DNA of 64,000 nucleotides from Gnetum montanum (Eukaryota; Streptophyta; Gnetopsida; Gnetales; Gnetaceae), in NCBI GenBank assembly GCA_015680685.1, contig MNCI01003938.1, forward strand, positions 564,110 to 628,109, written 5' to 3'. Positions within the stretch are counted from its first letter, which is position 1. Each line of letters starts with the position of its first letter. Below the pieces are notes generated by a model that was not told the origin of the DNA, did not search any database, and saw only the letters and a list, made by a program, of their open reading frames with translations. This document shows, in pieces, positions 45,176-58,575 of the stretch. The translations under genes and the position numbers were made by a program.

Positions 45176-47589
45176 GCCCTTAGTTTATTGTGATTGCAGA
45201 GCTAGAAAAATTTAAAAAAGTTTTTCCATAAGTGTTATTTTCTTTATGACTCCTCACAGTTATCTATTTTGTTCATATTTCTGGCTTGTAATGATGGTTA
45301 TGATTCCTTAAGAATCATTATTTAAGTGTTCTTGTGTTAATATGATTGATTTTTCATTAAAAATTTCAAGTTTCTTTTCATACTTACCCTTAAAAATACC
45401 TTCTAGTTATTAGCAAATTTTGAAAAATCAATTCAAATTTCCCTCACTAGCATCCCCCACAACTAAGATGAGCACTCTAGGATCAAAGATATTTGAAAAT
45501 CACAGAAATCAGAGCAATGTTGTGTAAGATATGGCTTTGGAAAGCTAAGAGGTTAGAGTTGAATTTACAAAAGAAAATTTGAAAAATCTCCCTTGCTTCA
45601 AATGAGAAAGAATGAACATTTTTGCTAAGTGTCCACCTATATATATGTTTTATGCAAGCTGATATTGGGGTAGACTCAATATCGGAGCCCAACAATTTTC
45701 ATTTTCCATTAAGTTTTTAGGATAAAAATTGATTCTCTATGAATCTTAGAAAGGTTTAAAGTAGAATTAGAGGGTCTTGGATGATAGATGATGTGTATTT
45801 CATCAACAATTGGGCACGGATAGTGTGTAAAGAAGGAATCTCAGGTTATGAAAGTTCAGAGGATGGATAAGAAGGGTAATGAATTCATGTTATTAGAATG
45901 GATAGTGTAAATAATATGAGAAGTTTTTATTGATGTGGGAATGCTCAAGATGATGTGGAATCGCTTGGCTAGTATAAGATACAATAGTTATATAAGTAGG
46001 TCCTCCCAAAAGCAGTCTCTAGCCCTTAATGTCCTTGTATAACTATGCCTAAAATTGTCCTTAGGCACTTAAGGAGTTGAATGTAACACATACCTATTTA
46101 GCAGAACATACATGTTAGTACCACCAAATTTGAGAAAATAACTCTATGTTACACAAAACCACAAGTTATGACTAGTCTTACAGTGAGATAAGATGGACTT
46201 AGAAGGGATTGTAGAAAATAGGACATGAGGTATCTTACCATAGGCATAATGAATTCTTGTGTTTTATTAGTGGTTAAAGTAATCACTAACCTTTGGTCTA
46301 AGATTCGAACCAAGTCCTAATCACATTTTAGTGACATCACATCATTTCATCTCTTGGAATTACAACTGTGAGACTATTAATGTTGCAAGGAGTATCATCA
46401 CTTAGCATATTGCCCAAGGGAGGATTTTTATTCATGGAACTTTATTTTATTTTTAGATTTATGATAAGCCACCAACCTTCAGGCATGGGAACATGTCTTT
46501 CTAGTGGGACCCCTAGAAATTTATTTTGTGCTTTTTTTACTTTTATTTGTGTCAGCCTTTCAAGGTAGCACTTATTTAACTCTTACTCTCATTTTTTCAT
46601 TAGATCTACAAGGATGTAATACAACCTTAGCAACATGATAAAACTTACAATAGTAATCCAAAAGAATCCACAAATCCCTTTGATGTCACACCCTTTTCAT
46701 TATCTCTTGGTTCTTGACTCTTTTGTCTAGGCATAATGATCCCAAGTTTATTCTTAGTTGTATCATGGAAAAGAATGTCATTATTTCCATGGTAAGAACC
46801 TTTAATTAATGGAATGGATGGTGTGGATAGTGTGGGCCCACTATTCAAATAATTAGTCCCTTATGACTTGATAACATAGAGAAATCTTCGCCTTATTAGA
46901 CTACATCTTGCATTTATTTGTAATGTGTCTTATTAACAAGCAAAATTATGTACAAAGGAAATAGAAACAAAGTATGAAAAAGGTGTAAAGAACGAAAAAT
47001 GTTAAAAGAATGGAAAATGTCAAAGAATTAAAAAATTTTAAAGAATATCAAAAATTTAAGAAATGAAAAATGTGAAAAAATAAGAAGATGTTAAAGAATT
47101 TGAAAGATATAAAAGAAGAGAAAAAATTGTATTAAGAAATAGGAAAATTAAAAATAATCATAAAACAAAAAAATTAAAAAGAACTTATTAATTCTAGAAT
47201 CAAGGTATAGTGTCTCCTCCATGACTGAACTCATGGACGAGTGTTTGGAAAATGCTCCCTAGGTCTTCTCAATCATACACTCGAAGTGGTTTACTTACCA
47301 TCTTTATTGATTTAACCTTTCTATTATTATCCCATGTGATCTTGATGATGGTTGAGTTTTCATCATTTAAGTCCTTAGTTTCTTTCTCTATTGGTGTATG
47401 ATTATGATTTATTAATTTTGTTTTTGCATCCTTAGTTAGAGTCATTTTTTTAGAATGGGAATTAATAAATGAGTCAAATTGTTGGCCACAGGGTGTCTTT
47501 TGATTTATTGGCCTCTGCTCTTTCTTTTACACACTTTTTTTTCACTATTGTTGTGGACTATCATAGTAATTGTGTTGACATTCTGAATG
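45176..47589 (-). other. A2 noncoding region between downstream ORF and protease
   Basis: No coding domain. 45780-47250 is similar to 49060-50660 of A1 (shared landmarks such as GTGGGTCCTCCC and the block near 46640/50130), so it is a family-specific noncoding segment. A1 continues into integrase at 50660, but A2 passes straight toward the protease, which marks the pol deletion at about 47290-47590. Confidence 0.6.
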
Positions 47590-47819
47590 ATTAGTCCATG
47601 ATTGCACCCTTTTCTTTTAGCAGTAATGCATGGGATTTGCTACGTGTGCATGGCTTTGTGCTTGTCCTCCTTAGGGATCTCAACAAATAGATCTCTCATA
47701 CTTAGCTTAGCATCAATTGTGCTAAGCCATGCTCTCCCCATAATAATTGGAAATTCCTTATCAGCATCTTTTACATCAATTACCAAAAAGTCTATCAAAT
47801 AAGATCAACCATTGATAGT
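47590..47819 (-). pseudogene. pro: A2 protease C-terminal remnant
   Basis: The - strand encodes FPIIMGRAWLSTIDAKLSM, the conserved end of an Athila-type aspartic protease (compare FPIIMERAQLSTIEAKM in A1). It is interrupted at 47819 by A1; the N-terminal part is at 58576-58800. Confidence 0.75.
47815..47819. repeat. Target site duplication ATAGT of A1, left copy
   Basis: ATAGT immediately precedes TGATGAGC and is repeated at 58571-58575 immediately after GATTCATCA. Confidence 0.92.
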
Positions 47820-48675
47820 TGATGAGCAGTGAGGTACCCCTATGCCCAACCATACGAATCACAAGCGTTCATGTGCAATCTAGTCGAATTCCATAGACTT
47901 TAATTACCAAGTATGATAGAGCTAAACAATGAGTTCATGTTGTCCTTTCGTTTTCTTCCTAGTCTCACTTATGAAATGCAAGTGTATGTTTAAGTGCGAC
48001 TGAGGCATAAGATTTTTATTATTTTGTGTTTTATGAATTGATAACCTAAAATGAGAATAAAAGTGAGAGTAATTAAGTGCTAAGTAAACTATTGTCTAAT
48101 TTAGCCTAACACAAGTAATCGTCTCCACTTCTTGGACATATCCTAAACTTAGTGTAAAAATTACTGGATTTCCAAACACTAACTATTTCTGAGCTACCAA
48201 GGGTCACACGTATGTTCAAAGGGGTCATGCGTATGTATTCTAATGAGTTTCTTAATTAATCAAAATTAATTATTGAATGAATAATATTAATGTAAACTAC
48301 ATGAAATCACAATATCTAAATGCATAAAGAAAGAAAGTCTCAAGTGCTACAAGGATGAATCAAAGAGTTCGTCTTTATTGCCAACACAATGGTGTGCTCA
48401 GGTACATCAATGCTTGAATAAAGATTTGATCACACTTAGACCTCTTACTGTGGGCACTCAGAAAATATTCTAACTTTCAAATGAACAAACTACAAGAGTT
48501 TTGCTACTTAACTTCCAAAAACTACCCTCAATCGTGTGCCCAGGGGCTATATTTATAAACTTGGGAGTAACCCAGTGATATCGCATGCATGATATCACAT
48601 CTTGGGCCATGATATTATGTACCCGATATTGCGACTGCTCTAATATTGGAGCTTTAGAAAAAACATGATTCATCA
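47820..48675 (-). repeat. 3' LTR of A1
   Basis: 856 bp, TGATGAGC...GATTCATCA, the same length as 57715-58570. GATATC-centred words cluster at 48570-48650. A - strand TATA lies at about 48548-48556. Confidence 0.92.
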
Positions 48676-50650
48676 TACCCCACAACTGAATGAAAACTCA
48701 TCCTTGAGTACAGAAAAAGAGGAACAAGTCCTTTACAAAATATATTAGGAGGTGTGGAATGTTTGAATGACATGCAAAGTGATAGAGAGAAAACAGACAA
48801 ATACATAAGTGCCTGAGCATACAACATTACAATTGTGTACAAAATTAGGTGTTCATGACAATAGGAAAGAACACCCTTAGATCTAATGAACATCTAACCC
48901 CTCTTGGGCAACCAAATAATGAGGGAGAGGCAAAAAAGATCCAGTGGTCATGAACAATCTCCTATGAGTGATATTGTTACATCCTCCTTAGTGAAGACAA
49001 TCTTGCTTCTAGTCCATGCTCCCCATTGCAATCACAACAAAATCAAGGATTAGTATATAAAGTGTAACATATAACAGTTGAATACCTTGTGTCGTCAGTG
49101 GTTTTATCTAGCCACGTTGTGATTGTGATAGATTAGTTGCTTGATAATGTTAGTGGGAAGGCTAACTAATGGGTTAAGTAAGAGAAGCGGTCTATAAAAT
49201 TCAGAAAAAGCTTAACACAAGGAATACTGGAAAGAGAGTATAGAAATTCACAACAATAAAAAGAAGGAATTTATTAAAAATGGTTGTGAAGATGCATACA
49301 GTTGGATGACATTGATGGGGTAAAATAAAAAGAATTTGATTGTAACAATTTCTAAGGGTAAAGAACTTAACTTAACTTAACTAAAAGATATGCAAGTGGG
49401 TCCTCCCTAAAGAAAGCATAGGCCTTTTATGCCCTTTCATAACTTCAAACCAAGGAGTCCGTAAGCATCATGGATGATTAATGGTTACGGAAAGTTAAGT
49501 ACAAAAACCTAGAAGTAACTAATTGAGAAACCTAACATATCAAACTAGAACATTGAATCAAAACACAAAATTGACAGTGAGGTGAGGTATGAAAAGCATA
49601 GATAGATGAGAGAGATAATGGAATGGAGTTCCTAATTATGGTTACATGAAGTCCCTTGTGGAGTTTGTGATTAAATGACTTGGTAGGATCCATCCTTAGT
49701 CCAGACCAAAATCAACCACTTTTAGTGACTTTGCATCGACATTCTAAGACTAATCCATCCCCTGAGACACAAGAATGCTCCCATGAAACAACCATTGCTC
49801 TAAATTGGAGAGAAAGTATGAAGTGAGAAAGGGCCTTAGTTAGAAGAGACAAGAAAAAGTCCCATAACCAGTACTTGTAGCCCTTTTATTTGGTCTAAGC
49901 GGTGTGCTTTGAATTTCCATATTTTTTTGAATGGGAACCACACCATGTGAAGACCTATGCATTTTTACATTTATTTTGTCCAAGGGATGTGCTTTAAATC
50001 CTCATCTTTTTTTTTTATATATAAGGACCACACCATGCAAGGACTTATTTGACTTCCTATTTTGGAATGACATAGAATGATGAGAAGCTCATGAGAACAC
50101 TCTTGCACACAGGAAAATAGAAAAGCACGAAGAATACTACATCCCTTTGAAGCCACACCTTGTTCAAACCTTTGATTCCTTCCCAATTCTGAAAACTACA
50201 CAAGTAACCAATTTAATAAGGTTGCATTAATGAAAAAGGGACTACACATTTCCAAAATAAGGAAAATGATAGACTATGTGGATGGGTGGATGATGTGGAC
50301 TCATTGCCTATTACATGAAAAGAAACCATTTCCCAGTTTTCAGTAATGACATTCAAAGTCAGAAACTAGACATCAACAATTGAATCCTAAATGAAACATG
50401 CCATCATCGAGTAGCACATTACCATTGTACCTGATACCTTATTAGCAAAAAGAGTAGAGAATCATACTAACACAAGAGAATATAAAATAAAGTAAAAGAG
50501 TTTTCAAGAAATATTAAATATACTAACGATGGTGTAAAAAAAACTTAGAAAAGATTAATAACCTAAAAACAAAAAGATATAAAATAAAGAATATGAAAAT
50601 AAAAAGTTGCAAAACCAAAAATGTGTAAAACAAAAAAGCTAAAAGACTGA
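48676..50650 (-). other. A1 3' region: polypurine tract and long noncoding segment
   Basis: GTTGTGGGGTA on the - strand abuts the 3' LTR and is the likely polypurine tract. The rest has no recognisable gene. 49060-50650 resembles 45780-47250 in A2. Confidence 0.6.
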
Positions 50651-50679
50651 GGAGTCATGTAAAGTGTTAGTATGGATGG

Positions 50680-53400
50680 CCATCTCCCCCATGACTAAGT
50701 TGGAAGGGGAAGATCTGAAAGATTAAGCGTGGTTGTGCATCTAGCCAGGTGTCTATTGAGTTGATTGGCTTAAGCTCATAGAAAGGTTTCACTTGTTGGA
50801 TGTTGACTAATTATTTTTTATTTAGGCTATTAGGTTTATAGATAATCATGGTCACATATGAAAAAGTCTCATTCATAATGTAAGGTCCTTCCCACAATAT
50901 TTAAAATTTGGTTTGTTGGGGTACATGTGCAAGATTTCAGTAAAGGACCTTGTCTCCTAGTTGAAACTTGACTTTATCATGCATTTTGTTGGATGATAGG
51001 GCCATTAACCTATTTTTATCTAGCAAGTTGAGGTTCATTAATCATTCTTTCTATGCTGGACTTAGATCTAGGTCAAGGTCACAACTGTAGAGAGAGTGTA
51101 TGGAGCTCGAATTGGATGGGTAGTGTTGGTAATTTTCCATACACGGGCTCATAGGGAGAATAACCTATGGGAAGCTTCCATGTGGAGCAATAGGCCCAAA
51201 GGGCATTATTTAATTTAGTGCTCTAATCCCTTCGATATTTGCTAATGGTGCATGTTATAATTTTTTTTATCTCCTGATTAGTGACCTCAACTTGACCATT
51301 AGCTTGAGGGTGATAAGGTGTTATGAGTTTGTGCTCAACCCCTAAGCACTGCATAAGTTTTTAGAAAGTGGCAATTGTAAAATGAGTTCCATTATCAAAA
51401 ATTAATGCATGAGGCACACCAAACTTGTTTATGATATTTTTTTGTACAAATTGAGTAGCGGTAGTGGATGTATAGTTGGTGATGGTTGCTACTTTTGCTC
51501 ACTTAGTGCAATAGTCAATTGAAACTATGATATATCCTTTTCCCTTTGACAAAGATATGATGGAACCCATAAATTCAATGCCCCAAATATCGAATGGCTT
51601 AAGGGGTTGAATCCATTATTATAACCCCTTCATTCGAGCTGTTATTCCATGATTCCTTTGATAATGATCACAAGCATAGATGAATTGTTGTGCATCCTTG
51701 AGGATTGTTGGCCAGTAATATCTTGCCATGAGGATTTTTATGGCCATGTGTCTCACAGCATAATGACCCCCACAAGGGCCTTCGTGAGCATCCTGGAGAA
51801 CATGTAGTTGATCTGTGTTAGGAACACACTAGTGTACTAGGCCATTGGAATAGACTTTGTAAAGGTTCTCATTAATTTTCATAAAATGCTTGACTTGGTG
51901 AAGAAATTATTATTTCTTACTAGTGTCTAGCCCTTGCGATAGTTCTTGCTTGAGCAGATAAGTAAGGATGGTGTCATACCATTTTGGTTCATTGGGCATT
52001 TATGCATTAATAGCCTCTACAAGGAGAGATCCATTAGGGAACTGATCAAATAAGGGGCTCTCTTTCTCCTTGTCATCCCATCTTAGCCATGATAAGTGGT
52101 TAGCAACCACATTTTCCACACCTTTTCGATCTACCATTGTGAGATCGAACTCTTATAAAATCATGAGCCACCGTATGACATGGGGGCTCATTGTGCATTT
52201 ATTCATTAAAAACTAGATGGTGCTATGATATGTGTGCATGAACACTTTATAGCCAAGCACATAGTGCCTAAACTTCTCTAATGTGAGCACCACTGCCATC
52301 AAGTCCTTTTCTGTGGTGGTGTAGTTTAGTTGTGCACCTGCAATACTTCAACTTGTGTAGTGAATGTAATCTGGATGTTTCTGATCATCCAACTGCATAA
52401 GCACTACCCCCAGAGCATAATTTGATGCATCAGTTATCACATGAAACGATCTGGACCAATGAGGTGCTTGTAGAATTGGGGTTTCAACAAGATTTTACTT
52501 CAGTTGTTGAAATGTTGTTTCACATGCAGGGGTCTAGAAAAATGATGCATCTTTCTTTGTTAATTCAACCAATGGCTTCGTGATTTTGGAAAAATTATCG
52601 ATGAAGTGCCAGTAGTAGCTAGTATGACCAAGGAATGACCACACTTCTTTAGCTATTTTTGATTGACAAGTTATTCCTTGGATGACCCTTATTTTTTTAG
52701 GGTCCACCTCGATTCCTACTTTTGAAATATGGTGCCCCAAGATTATCCCTTCCTAGACCATAAGATGGCTCTTTTGCTAATTGAGTTGGAGGTTTATTTT
52801 GATACATCTCCTTAACACTTGCTCAAGATGGTCTAGGGCTTGCTCAAACGTAGCTCTGTAGGTAAAAAAGTCATCCATGAAGACTTCTACCCTACTACCA
52901 ATTTGTTGTTGGAAAATGATAAGGACTAATCGTTGGAATGTGGTTGGGGCATTACATAACAACTTGTGAAAGTTATCTTTACCTAGTCCCTTAGTTCAAT
53001 CTGGATTTGGTTATAGCCACTATAACCATTTAGAAAGCTATAATTGTAGTGCCCAAAAATGGTGTCCAACACTTGGTCGACAAAGGGCAATGGAAAATGA
53101 TCTTTGAAAGTTATCATATTAAGTAGCCAGAAGTCAATGCACACTTTCCATTTGCCTCCTTTATTGGGTACAATCACAAGTTGACTAACCCACTCACTAT
53201 CTACAATAGGGTAGATGAATCCCACCTTGAGGAGTTGCTCAATCTCTTCTTTGACAATCTATTTTAATTTGGGATTCAAACACCATTGTGGCTTTCGTTT
53301 CAGCTTAACGGTAGGGTTAGTGTATATTCGGTGCTAACATATTCTTGGATCTATTCCAGTTAGCTCGAATTATGACTAGGCAAAGGTTGCTAACCATTTT
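50680..53400 (-). pseudogene. pol: A1 pol: RT - RNase H - integrase
   Basis: RT: 53225-52983 (WVSQLVIVPNKGGKWKVCID, LNGYSGYNQI), 52962-52777 (NAPTTFQR, VEVFMDDF active site), 52740-52534 (thumb, VWSFLGHTSYYWHFI). RNase H is decayed at about 52530-52000. Integrase: HEGPCGGHYA zinc-finger start near 51790 with the last cysteine as tyrosine (CDHYQR), core WGIEF near 51585 where the first catalytic Asp is Glu, FDNGTHF near 51400, and the PQANGQVEVTNQE segment near 51290. Frames shift and stops interrupt throughout. It is the only pol in the Athila-like part of the window. Confidence 0.88.
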
Positions 53401-53426
53401 TCCACAACCTTCATCAACATGTTCTT

Positions 53427-54263
53427 CTATTCTATAGCAAGCTTGGCATTAATAATGACCAGCCTACCATTTTTCAAGAACACATACTCCATTCCAACTG
53501 GTAATGTCTTTAATTCAAGGGGTTCTTGTTTGAAACTATCAAGAATCTCCAACTCTGCCCAATTGATATCATCATTTAATCTCTTGGAGAGATGGTGATG
53601 AACTTGCTCAAGTTCATCCATACTTGTAACGTATTCATACATTAGGCCCTTAGTAGGTTCCATGCATAATGTACTACTGCTAGAATCAATTATCAGCCAC
53701 TGGGTGCCTTCTTGTTTTGTGGCTGCCACATACAAACATCTTTGGATTTCAGCTTCTACTGCACACTGCTTGCATGCAGAGATAGATGTTTGCTCCATTG
53801 ACCATAGCTTCTGCACACAATGGCACCCCAAATTGTTGTATGCAATACATGGAACCCTCTTTTTCTCAATCTTTCCAAATTCATTTTCTTTAGATATCTC
53901 CAAGGAAAGATCTCTAATACCCATTTTGGCTTCAATGGTGCTTAACTGTGCCCTTTCCATAATAATTGGGAAGTCCCCCTTACAGTTCTACATCTTAATT
54001 ACTAGGAAGTCAACAGGATATGACTACCCACAAACGATGGTTATGATGTCCTCTACTAGTCCCAATGGAATAGTGATGAACTGGTCTACCAGTTCCAGCC
54101 GAATGTTACTCTTCTTCAAGGGAGGAAGGTTCCACATCATGTACACCTCATGAAAGATCAGATTAACACCAGAACCAAAGTCCATAAGAGCTTTACGAGG
54201 CTTATTCCTAGTAATTTGCAAATACACTAGGGGACTCCTAGGATTAGCTAACTTCCTACACAA
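53427..54263 (-). pseudogene. pro: A1 aspartic protease region
   Basis: Active-site segment ALMDFGSGVNLIFHEVY at about 54190, with DFG where D-[LST]-G is usual. The C-terminal FPIIMERAQLSTIEAKM segment around 53960 corresponds to the I-x-G-R-[AP]-W-L motif, with G and W lost. It is followed by a spacer-like region and RT in the same orientation. Confidence 0.75.
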
Positions 54264-54479
54264 GTTACCAGCTCGAATCTAATCAGATACAACATGGGTC
54301 AACATTCCAGTATGGATTTGAGAGGGATTTTTGTTTGAAGGGGACTCGAATAAAGGTGAGACAGAAGAAGGTGGAAGAGTAGGGTTACCAACCACTGATG
54401 TGTCTCAGGGCTTTGGTGGACTGTAAGGTCAGAAGAAGGTTCTTTTCTTTGATCATAGTTCCGACCTACTTGGTTGGTT

Positions 54480-56790
54480 AAGCAGTTTTAGATTAACCAC
54501 CCTCATAGCGTTTCTTTGTTGTGGGTGGGTAGGCAACTCACCTTGCATGGATGGAGTAGGTGGTAGCTATGCAAGAGATGGAGGAGTAGGTGTAGGGATA
54601 AGAGGAGCATGAAGATAGTGGGTGGCATCCCTCCTTGGATAGGGTGGTTGGTACATTTCAGGAGGGTAGTGGTGAGGTTGGTAAGCGGCAACATGACCAA
54701 AAGAGTCCCATGGAGATGAAGGTTGCTAAACATAGTAACTGTAAGGATCTGGTTGCCGATAAGGGTACTGTTGTCTTGGAGGTGCCAACGCCCATGATTG
54801 TGATTGCTGCCATTACTAGTACAATTCCTAAGGTTGCAGTAGAGTTCCACTTGGATAGTACTACTGTGGTTGGTGGAACTATTGAGAATTACCTTGTCGA
54901 TAAGGCAATCTTTTGGGTGTTTCCCTTTTTGCAAGTCATGGATGTAAGGCATACACCCGAGATTCCTGCAAGTGTGACATAATTGGACAACATCCCTTGG
55001 AATGTTGATACTAGTAGATGTCACACCCGCGATCATCATCTGAGTCATTATCCAAAACCATCTTGCCCTTACTCTTAGATATGGCACATTCAGCTTCCTT
55101 ATGTCTTCGGCACTCACGCTCACCACTTTACTCCTTGGACTCTTTAGTAATTTTTAAGATAGCTTGAAACTTATTATCCATAGAGTCCCATAATTGGTCA
55201 ACCTTAGCCATGATTTTAGATTGCAATTTCTAAAGTGGCAAGGTTTTTTGATTAGCCACCTCATCTCTGGTTAACTCATCCTCACTGTTACAAAATCAAG
55301 CCCCCCTTTTGTGGATAGAAGGGTCCCTATTGTATTCCTCTGCACTTTCTCGCTTTCTCAATTCTCCCTCCCCCTAGGCTACCTACTCAATTAACCTTTG
55401 GATTCAATGGATGCTTAACTCTATTAATCTTCCTTGGGCATAAAGGCCAAGGTTTTTCCTTGTTTTAGACCACGACCCATCTATAATATGGCGAAGTTGA
55501 TCAAGTTGAAAGTATCCATGGCTAGGACACCTATGCAACAAAGAGTAATATCAACTAATAGTGGCATCCAAGGGCTTAGGTTTTCTTATTTCTACCCTTC
55601 GATCTGCTTCCTCAGATTGGATACTAGGTAGTACATTTGATATTTTTCATTGAATAATTCTAACATCATACTCCATCATCGGATTGATTCTGGCTCTAAG
55701 GACTAATACCAATTTTCTACTTCCTTAATGAGTGTCCTTGGAAATAATTTCAACTTTTGCCATTCATTCTCAATATTCTGCAAGGCACATGCATCTTGGA
55801 AGGCTTGGAGATGATTCTATGAATCAGCATCGTAGCCTTCCTCAAACTGAGGGATGTTGTTCATGTCCAACCTCTTTATTTTGCTATCCTTTATGTGCCT
55901 TGTTGGAATCCTCATGGCCTCTACAATGTTTAACATACTCCAAGTGGCAAGTAGAGGTTCATCAAGGCCATGGTGATGGTGCCTACAATGTTCTCTATTA
56001 ACCCTTCTTTCATGGCAGTGGATCTCTCTAGATTTCCCACACCCCTTGTCGTGACTGTCTCGATGATTCCTTTTGTTGTTCTAGTCTCGTCGATCACCTC
56101 CATCACAGTTATGCCCTTTACAGCCATGATCTAAGCCTAACGAAGAAGAAGAAGAAGATGATGATGAAGAGGAAGAGAAAGGAGAACTTACTTCACACTG
56201 ACACCTATCACTCTTCCTTCAATGATCGTGACCTCCTTTTTCCCCCTTATCATGACTTGCCCCTCCAGATCCATTTTTGTCATTGGATCCATTCTGACCA
56301 GAACTTGGATTATGAAATGTGGATTGCATGTTCTGGTTGAGGATCCCTTGAACAAAGTCAAAGAGAGGAGTATCACTAAAGGAGAAGCCCCCAGAGAAGT
56401 GTTTGCCTCCATCCAATGGACCAAGTGGATGTGGAAAGGTGTTTGACCCCTTGCCCTTCACAAGCTTTTGTTGGTGCTCTAACTGATGATCCCTTAACCT
56501 TTGTGCTTCAATGGGATGATAATCCCTTGAGTCAGGATCTCGCATCTCGTACTCTCTATGAAGATTTTGAAGTTCATGTCATGTGAGCATTAGCTGGAGC
56601 ATTGCTAGAACAGATCGATCAGGTGAACACAATGTTGCCTTTCATGTCACACCACCACAGCATTTCATCTTGATGTAAGATGAAGGTGAAGTCTGGTACA
56701 TACTCATGGAGATGAGCATATAGCACTCGGTATTGCTGAGGCACCTGGTCTGCCCTAGGTAGAGATAGGCTCTTGTGAGAAGAAGACATT
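54480..56790 (-). pseudogene. gag: A1 gag
   Basis: N-terminal part 56545-56219 (glycine-, serine- and asparagine-rich), gag core about 55940-55400 (HLQAFQDAC, NEWQKLKLF landmarks), and a C-terminal part with RNA-binding-like basic and Cys/His-poor segments around 55120-54503. The core matches A2 gag at 60390-60000. Stops and frameshifts are frequent. A GAA/GAT trinucleotide run lies at 56140-56175. Confidence 0.75.
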
Positions 56791-56806
56791 TTATATTAAT
56801 GATTTT

Positions 56807-57558
56807 TGATGAGTGGCGAGGTACCCCTACACTCAACCATACGAATACGAGCATTACATGTGCGATTCGGTCAAACTTCGTAGACTAAGTGCTTACACAC
56901 CTTATGGAACACTTAACGTTAATCGTTCGTTGTCTTCCTAGACTTACTTGTATTTGTCACAGTTGTATGGTTAAGTAAGTTTGAGGTATGTGATTTTTAT
57001 ATCTTTTATGTTTTATCACCTATGCTAATGAGGGAAAGGGTGAAGAGACTAAGTAACTAATTTTAACTAACTAAGTTCTCATGCCTAACATTAGTATTTG
57101 TTCCCACTTGCCGTTCACACCCTGAACCAATGCAACCTTCTGGGATTACCAAACGCTATTCATTACTGGGATTACCAAGCGTAACGCACGTGCTCGAAGT
57201 GGTCGTATTGAATGCACTTAACTATGGGAGAAAGGTTGAGAGATATTTAATTAGCTAATAAAGCATTTAAACGATGAACAATAATTAAAGTCCTTATTAG
57301 CTTAGTCCATGCACTGCAAGGTTTATCCAAAAATTTCATCTTTATTTCCATACACAAACTTGTGCTCAGGTACAATATTTGCTCGAATAAAGCTCCGTTC
57401 ACTTTGGGACTTCTACTACGGGCACATGGAAAGTACTCTAACTTTGGAATGGAAAAACTGCAAGAGTTTGGCTAAGGTCTAGATCTAGATGGAAAAACAA
57501 GGAAGAGTTGCCTCTTATTTATAGATTTGGCGACACGCTGCGATATCGTGCCCCATCA
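56807..57558 (-). repeat. Solo LTR in A1 leader
   Basis: TGATGAGTGGCG...CCCCATCA, 752 bp, with a - strand TATA (CTATAAATA) near 57518. The flanks ATTTT and AGTTT agree at 4 of 5 positions, consistent with a decayed target duplication. It is related to the solo LTR at 61424-62383 but shorter. No internal sequence accompanies it, as after LTR-LTR recombination. Confidence 0.75.
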
Positions 57559-57693
57559 AGTTTATACACAGTGTGCAGTTAAGGTTTTATTTAATTGTAA
57601 TAATGATTTTTGTTTTTGTAAGATCTGACTCTTAGGGTTCAAATAATGAGGTTACTAAGTTTCACTCAGTTTAGACAGTGCACGTAGAACTAA

Positions 57694-57713
57694 AGTCCCT
57701 GGTAATGGTGCTA
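57694..57713 (-). other. Primer binding site of A1 (decayed tRNA-Asp type)
   Basis: On the - strand the site reads TAGCACCATTACCAGGGACT one base after the LTR. Against the plant tRNA-Asp primer site (TGGCGCCGTTGCCGGGGA, from memory) the differences are all G-to-A or C-to-T. Confidence 0.75.
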
Positions 57714-57714
57714 A

Positions 57715-58570
57715 TGATGAGCAGTGAGGTACCCGTACACCCAACCATACGAATCATAGGCATTTACATGCGATCTGGTTGAATTTCACAAACTTTAATT
57801 ACCAAGTACACTAGAGCTAAATAGTGAGTTCATGTGGTTCATTCGTTGTCTTTCCAGTCTCACTTGTGAAATGAAAGTGTATGGTTAAGTGTGACTGAGG
57901 CATAGGATTTTTATTATTTTGTGTTTTATCAATTGATCGCCTAAATAGAGAATAAAAGTGAGAGTAATTAAGTGCTAAGTAAACTATTGTCTAATCTAGC
58001 TTAACATAAGTAATTGTCCCCACTTCCTGAACACATCCTGAACTTAGTGTAAACACTACTGGGTTGTCAAACGCTAACCGTTTCTGAGCTACCAAGTGTC
58101 ACATGTATGTTCGAAGGGGTCATGATTGTGTATTCTAATGAGTTGCTTAATTAATCAAAATTAATTGTTGAATGAATAACATTAATGTAAACTACATGAA
58201 ATCATAATATGTAAATGCATAAAGAAAGAAAGTCTCAAATGTTGCAAGGATGAATCAAAGAGTTTGTCTTTTTTGCCAACACAATGGTGTGCTCAAGTAC
58301 ATCAATGCTTGAATAAAGATCCAATCACACTTAGACCTCCTACTACAAGCACTTGGAAAATATTCTAACTCTCAAATGAATAAACTACAAGAATTTTGCT
58401 ACTTGACTTCCAAAAACTACCCTCAATCATGTGCCCTGGGGTTGTATTTATAGACCCAGGAGTAACCCAACAATATTGCATGGACGATATCACATATTGG
58501 ACTACGATATCATGTACTCAATATCACAACTGCTCTGATATTGGAGCTTTAGGAAAAACATGATTCATCA
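57715..58570 (-). repeat. 5' LTR of A1
   Basis: 856 bp, equal in length to the 3' LTR, with substitutions but no net indel. GATATC-type words cluster at 58480-58545. A - strand TATA lies near 58447. Confidence 0.92.
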
Positions 58571-58575
58571 ATAGT
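58571..58575. repeat. Target site duplication ATAGT of A1, right copy
   Basis: Identical to 47815-47819. Confidence 0.92.

Larger units (their letters stand above)
47820..58570 (-). mobile_element. A1: Athila-like element, 10.75 kb, inserted in A2
   Basis: Two 856-bp LTRs (47820-48675, 57715-58570), target duplication ATAGT, primer site 57694-57713, gag 56790-54480, protease 54263-53400, RT-RNase H 53230-52000, integrase 51900-50680, polypurine tract 48676-48686. The order gag-pro-RT-RH-INT and the RT motif VFMDDF fit Athila. There is no downstream ORF like that of A2. A solo LTR (56807-57558) sits in its 5' leader. Every gene has stops. Confidence 0.9.

Noticed and set aside
46255-46335. 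tRNA-like segment with a B-box-like GATTCGAACC
   Set aside because: The A-box is poor, no cloverleaf forms, and the segment aligns through with A1's noncoding block near 49640-49740, so it is part of the element rather than an inserted tRNA or SINE.
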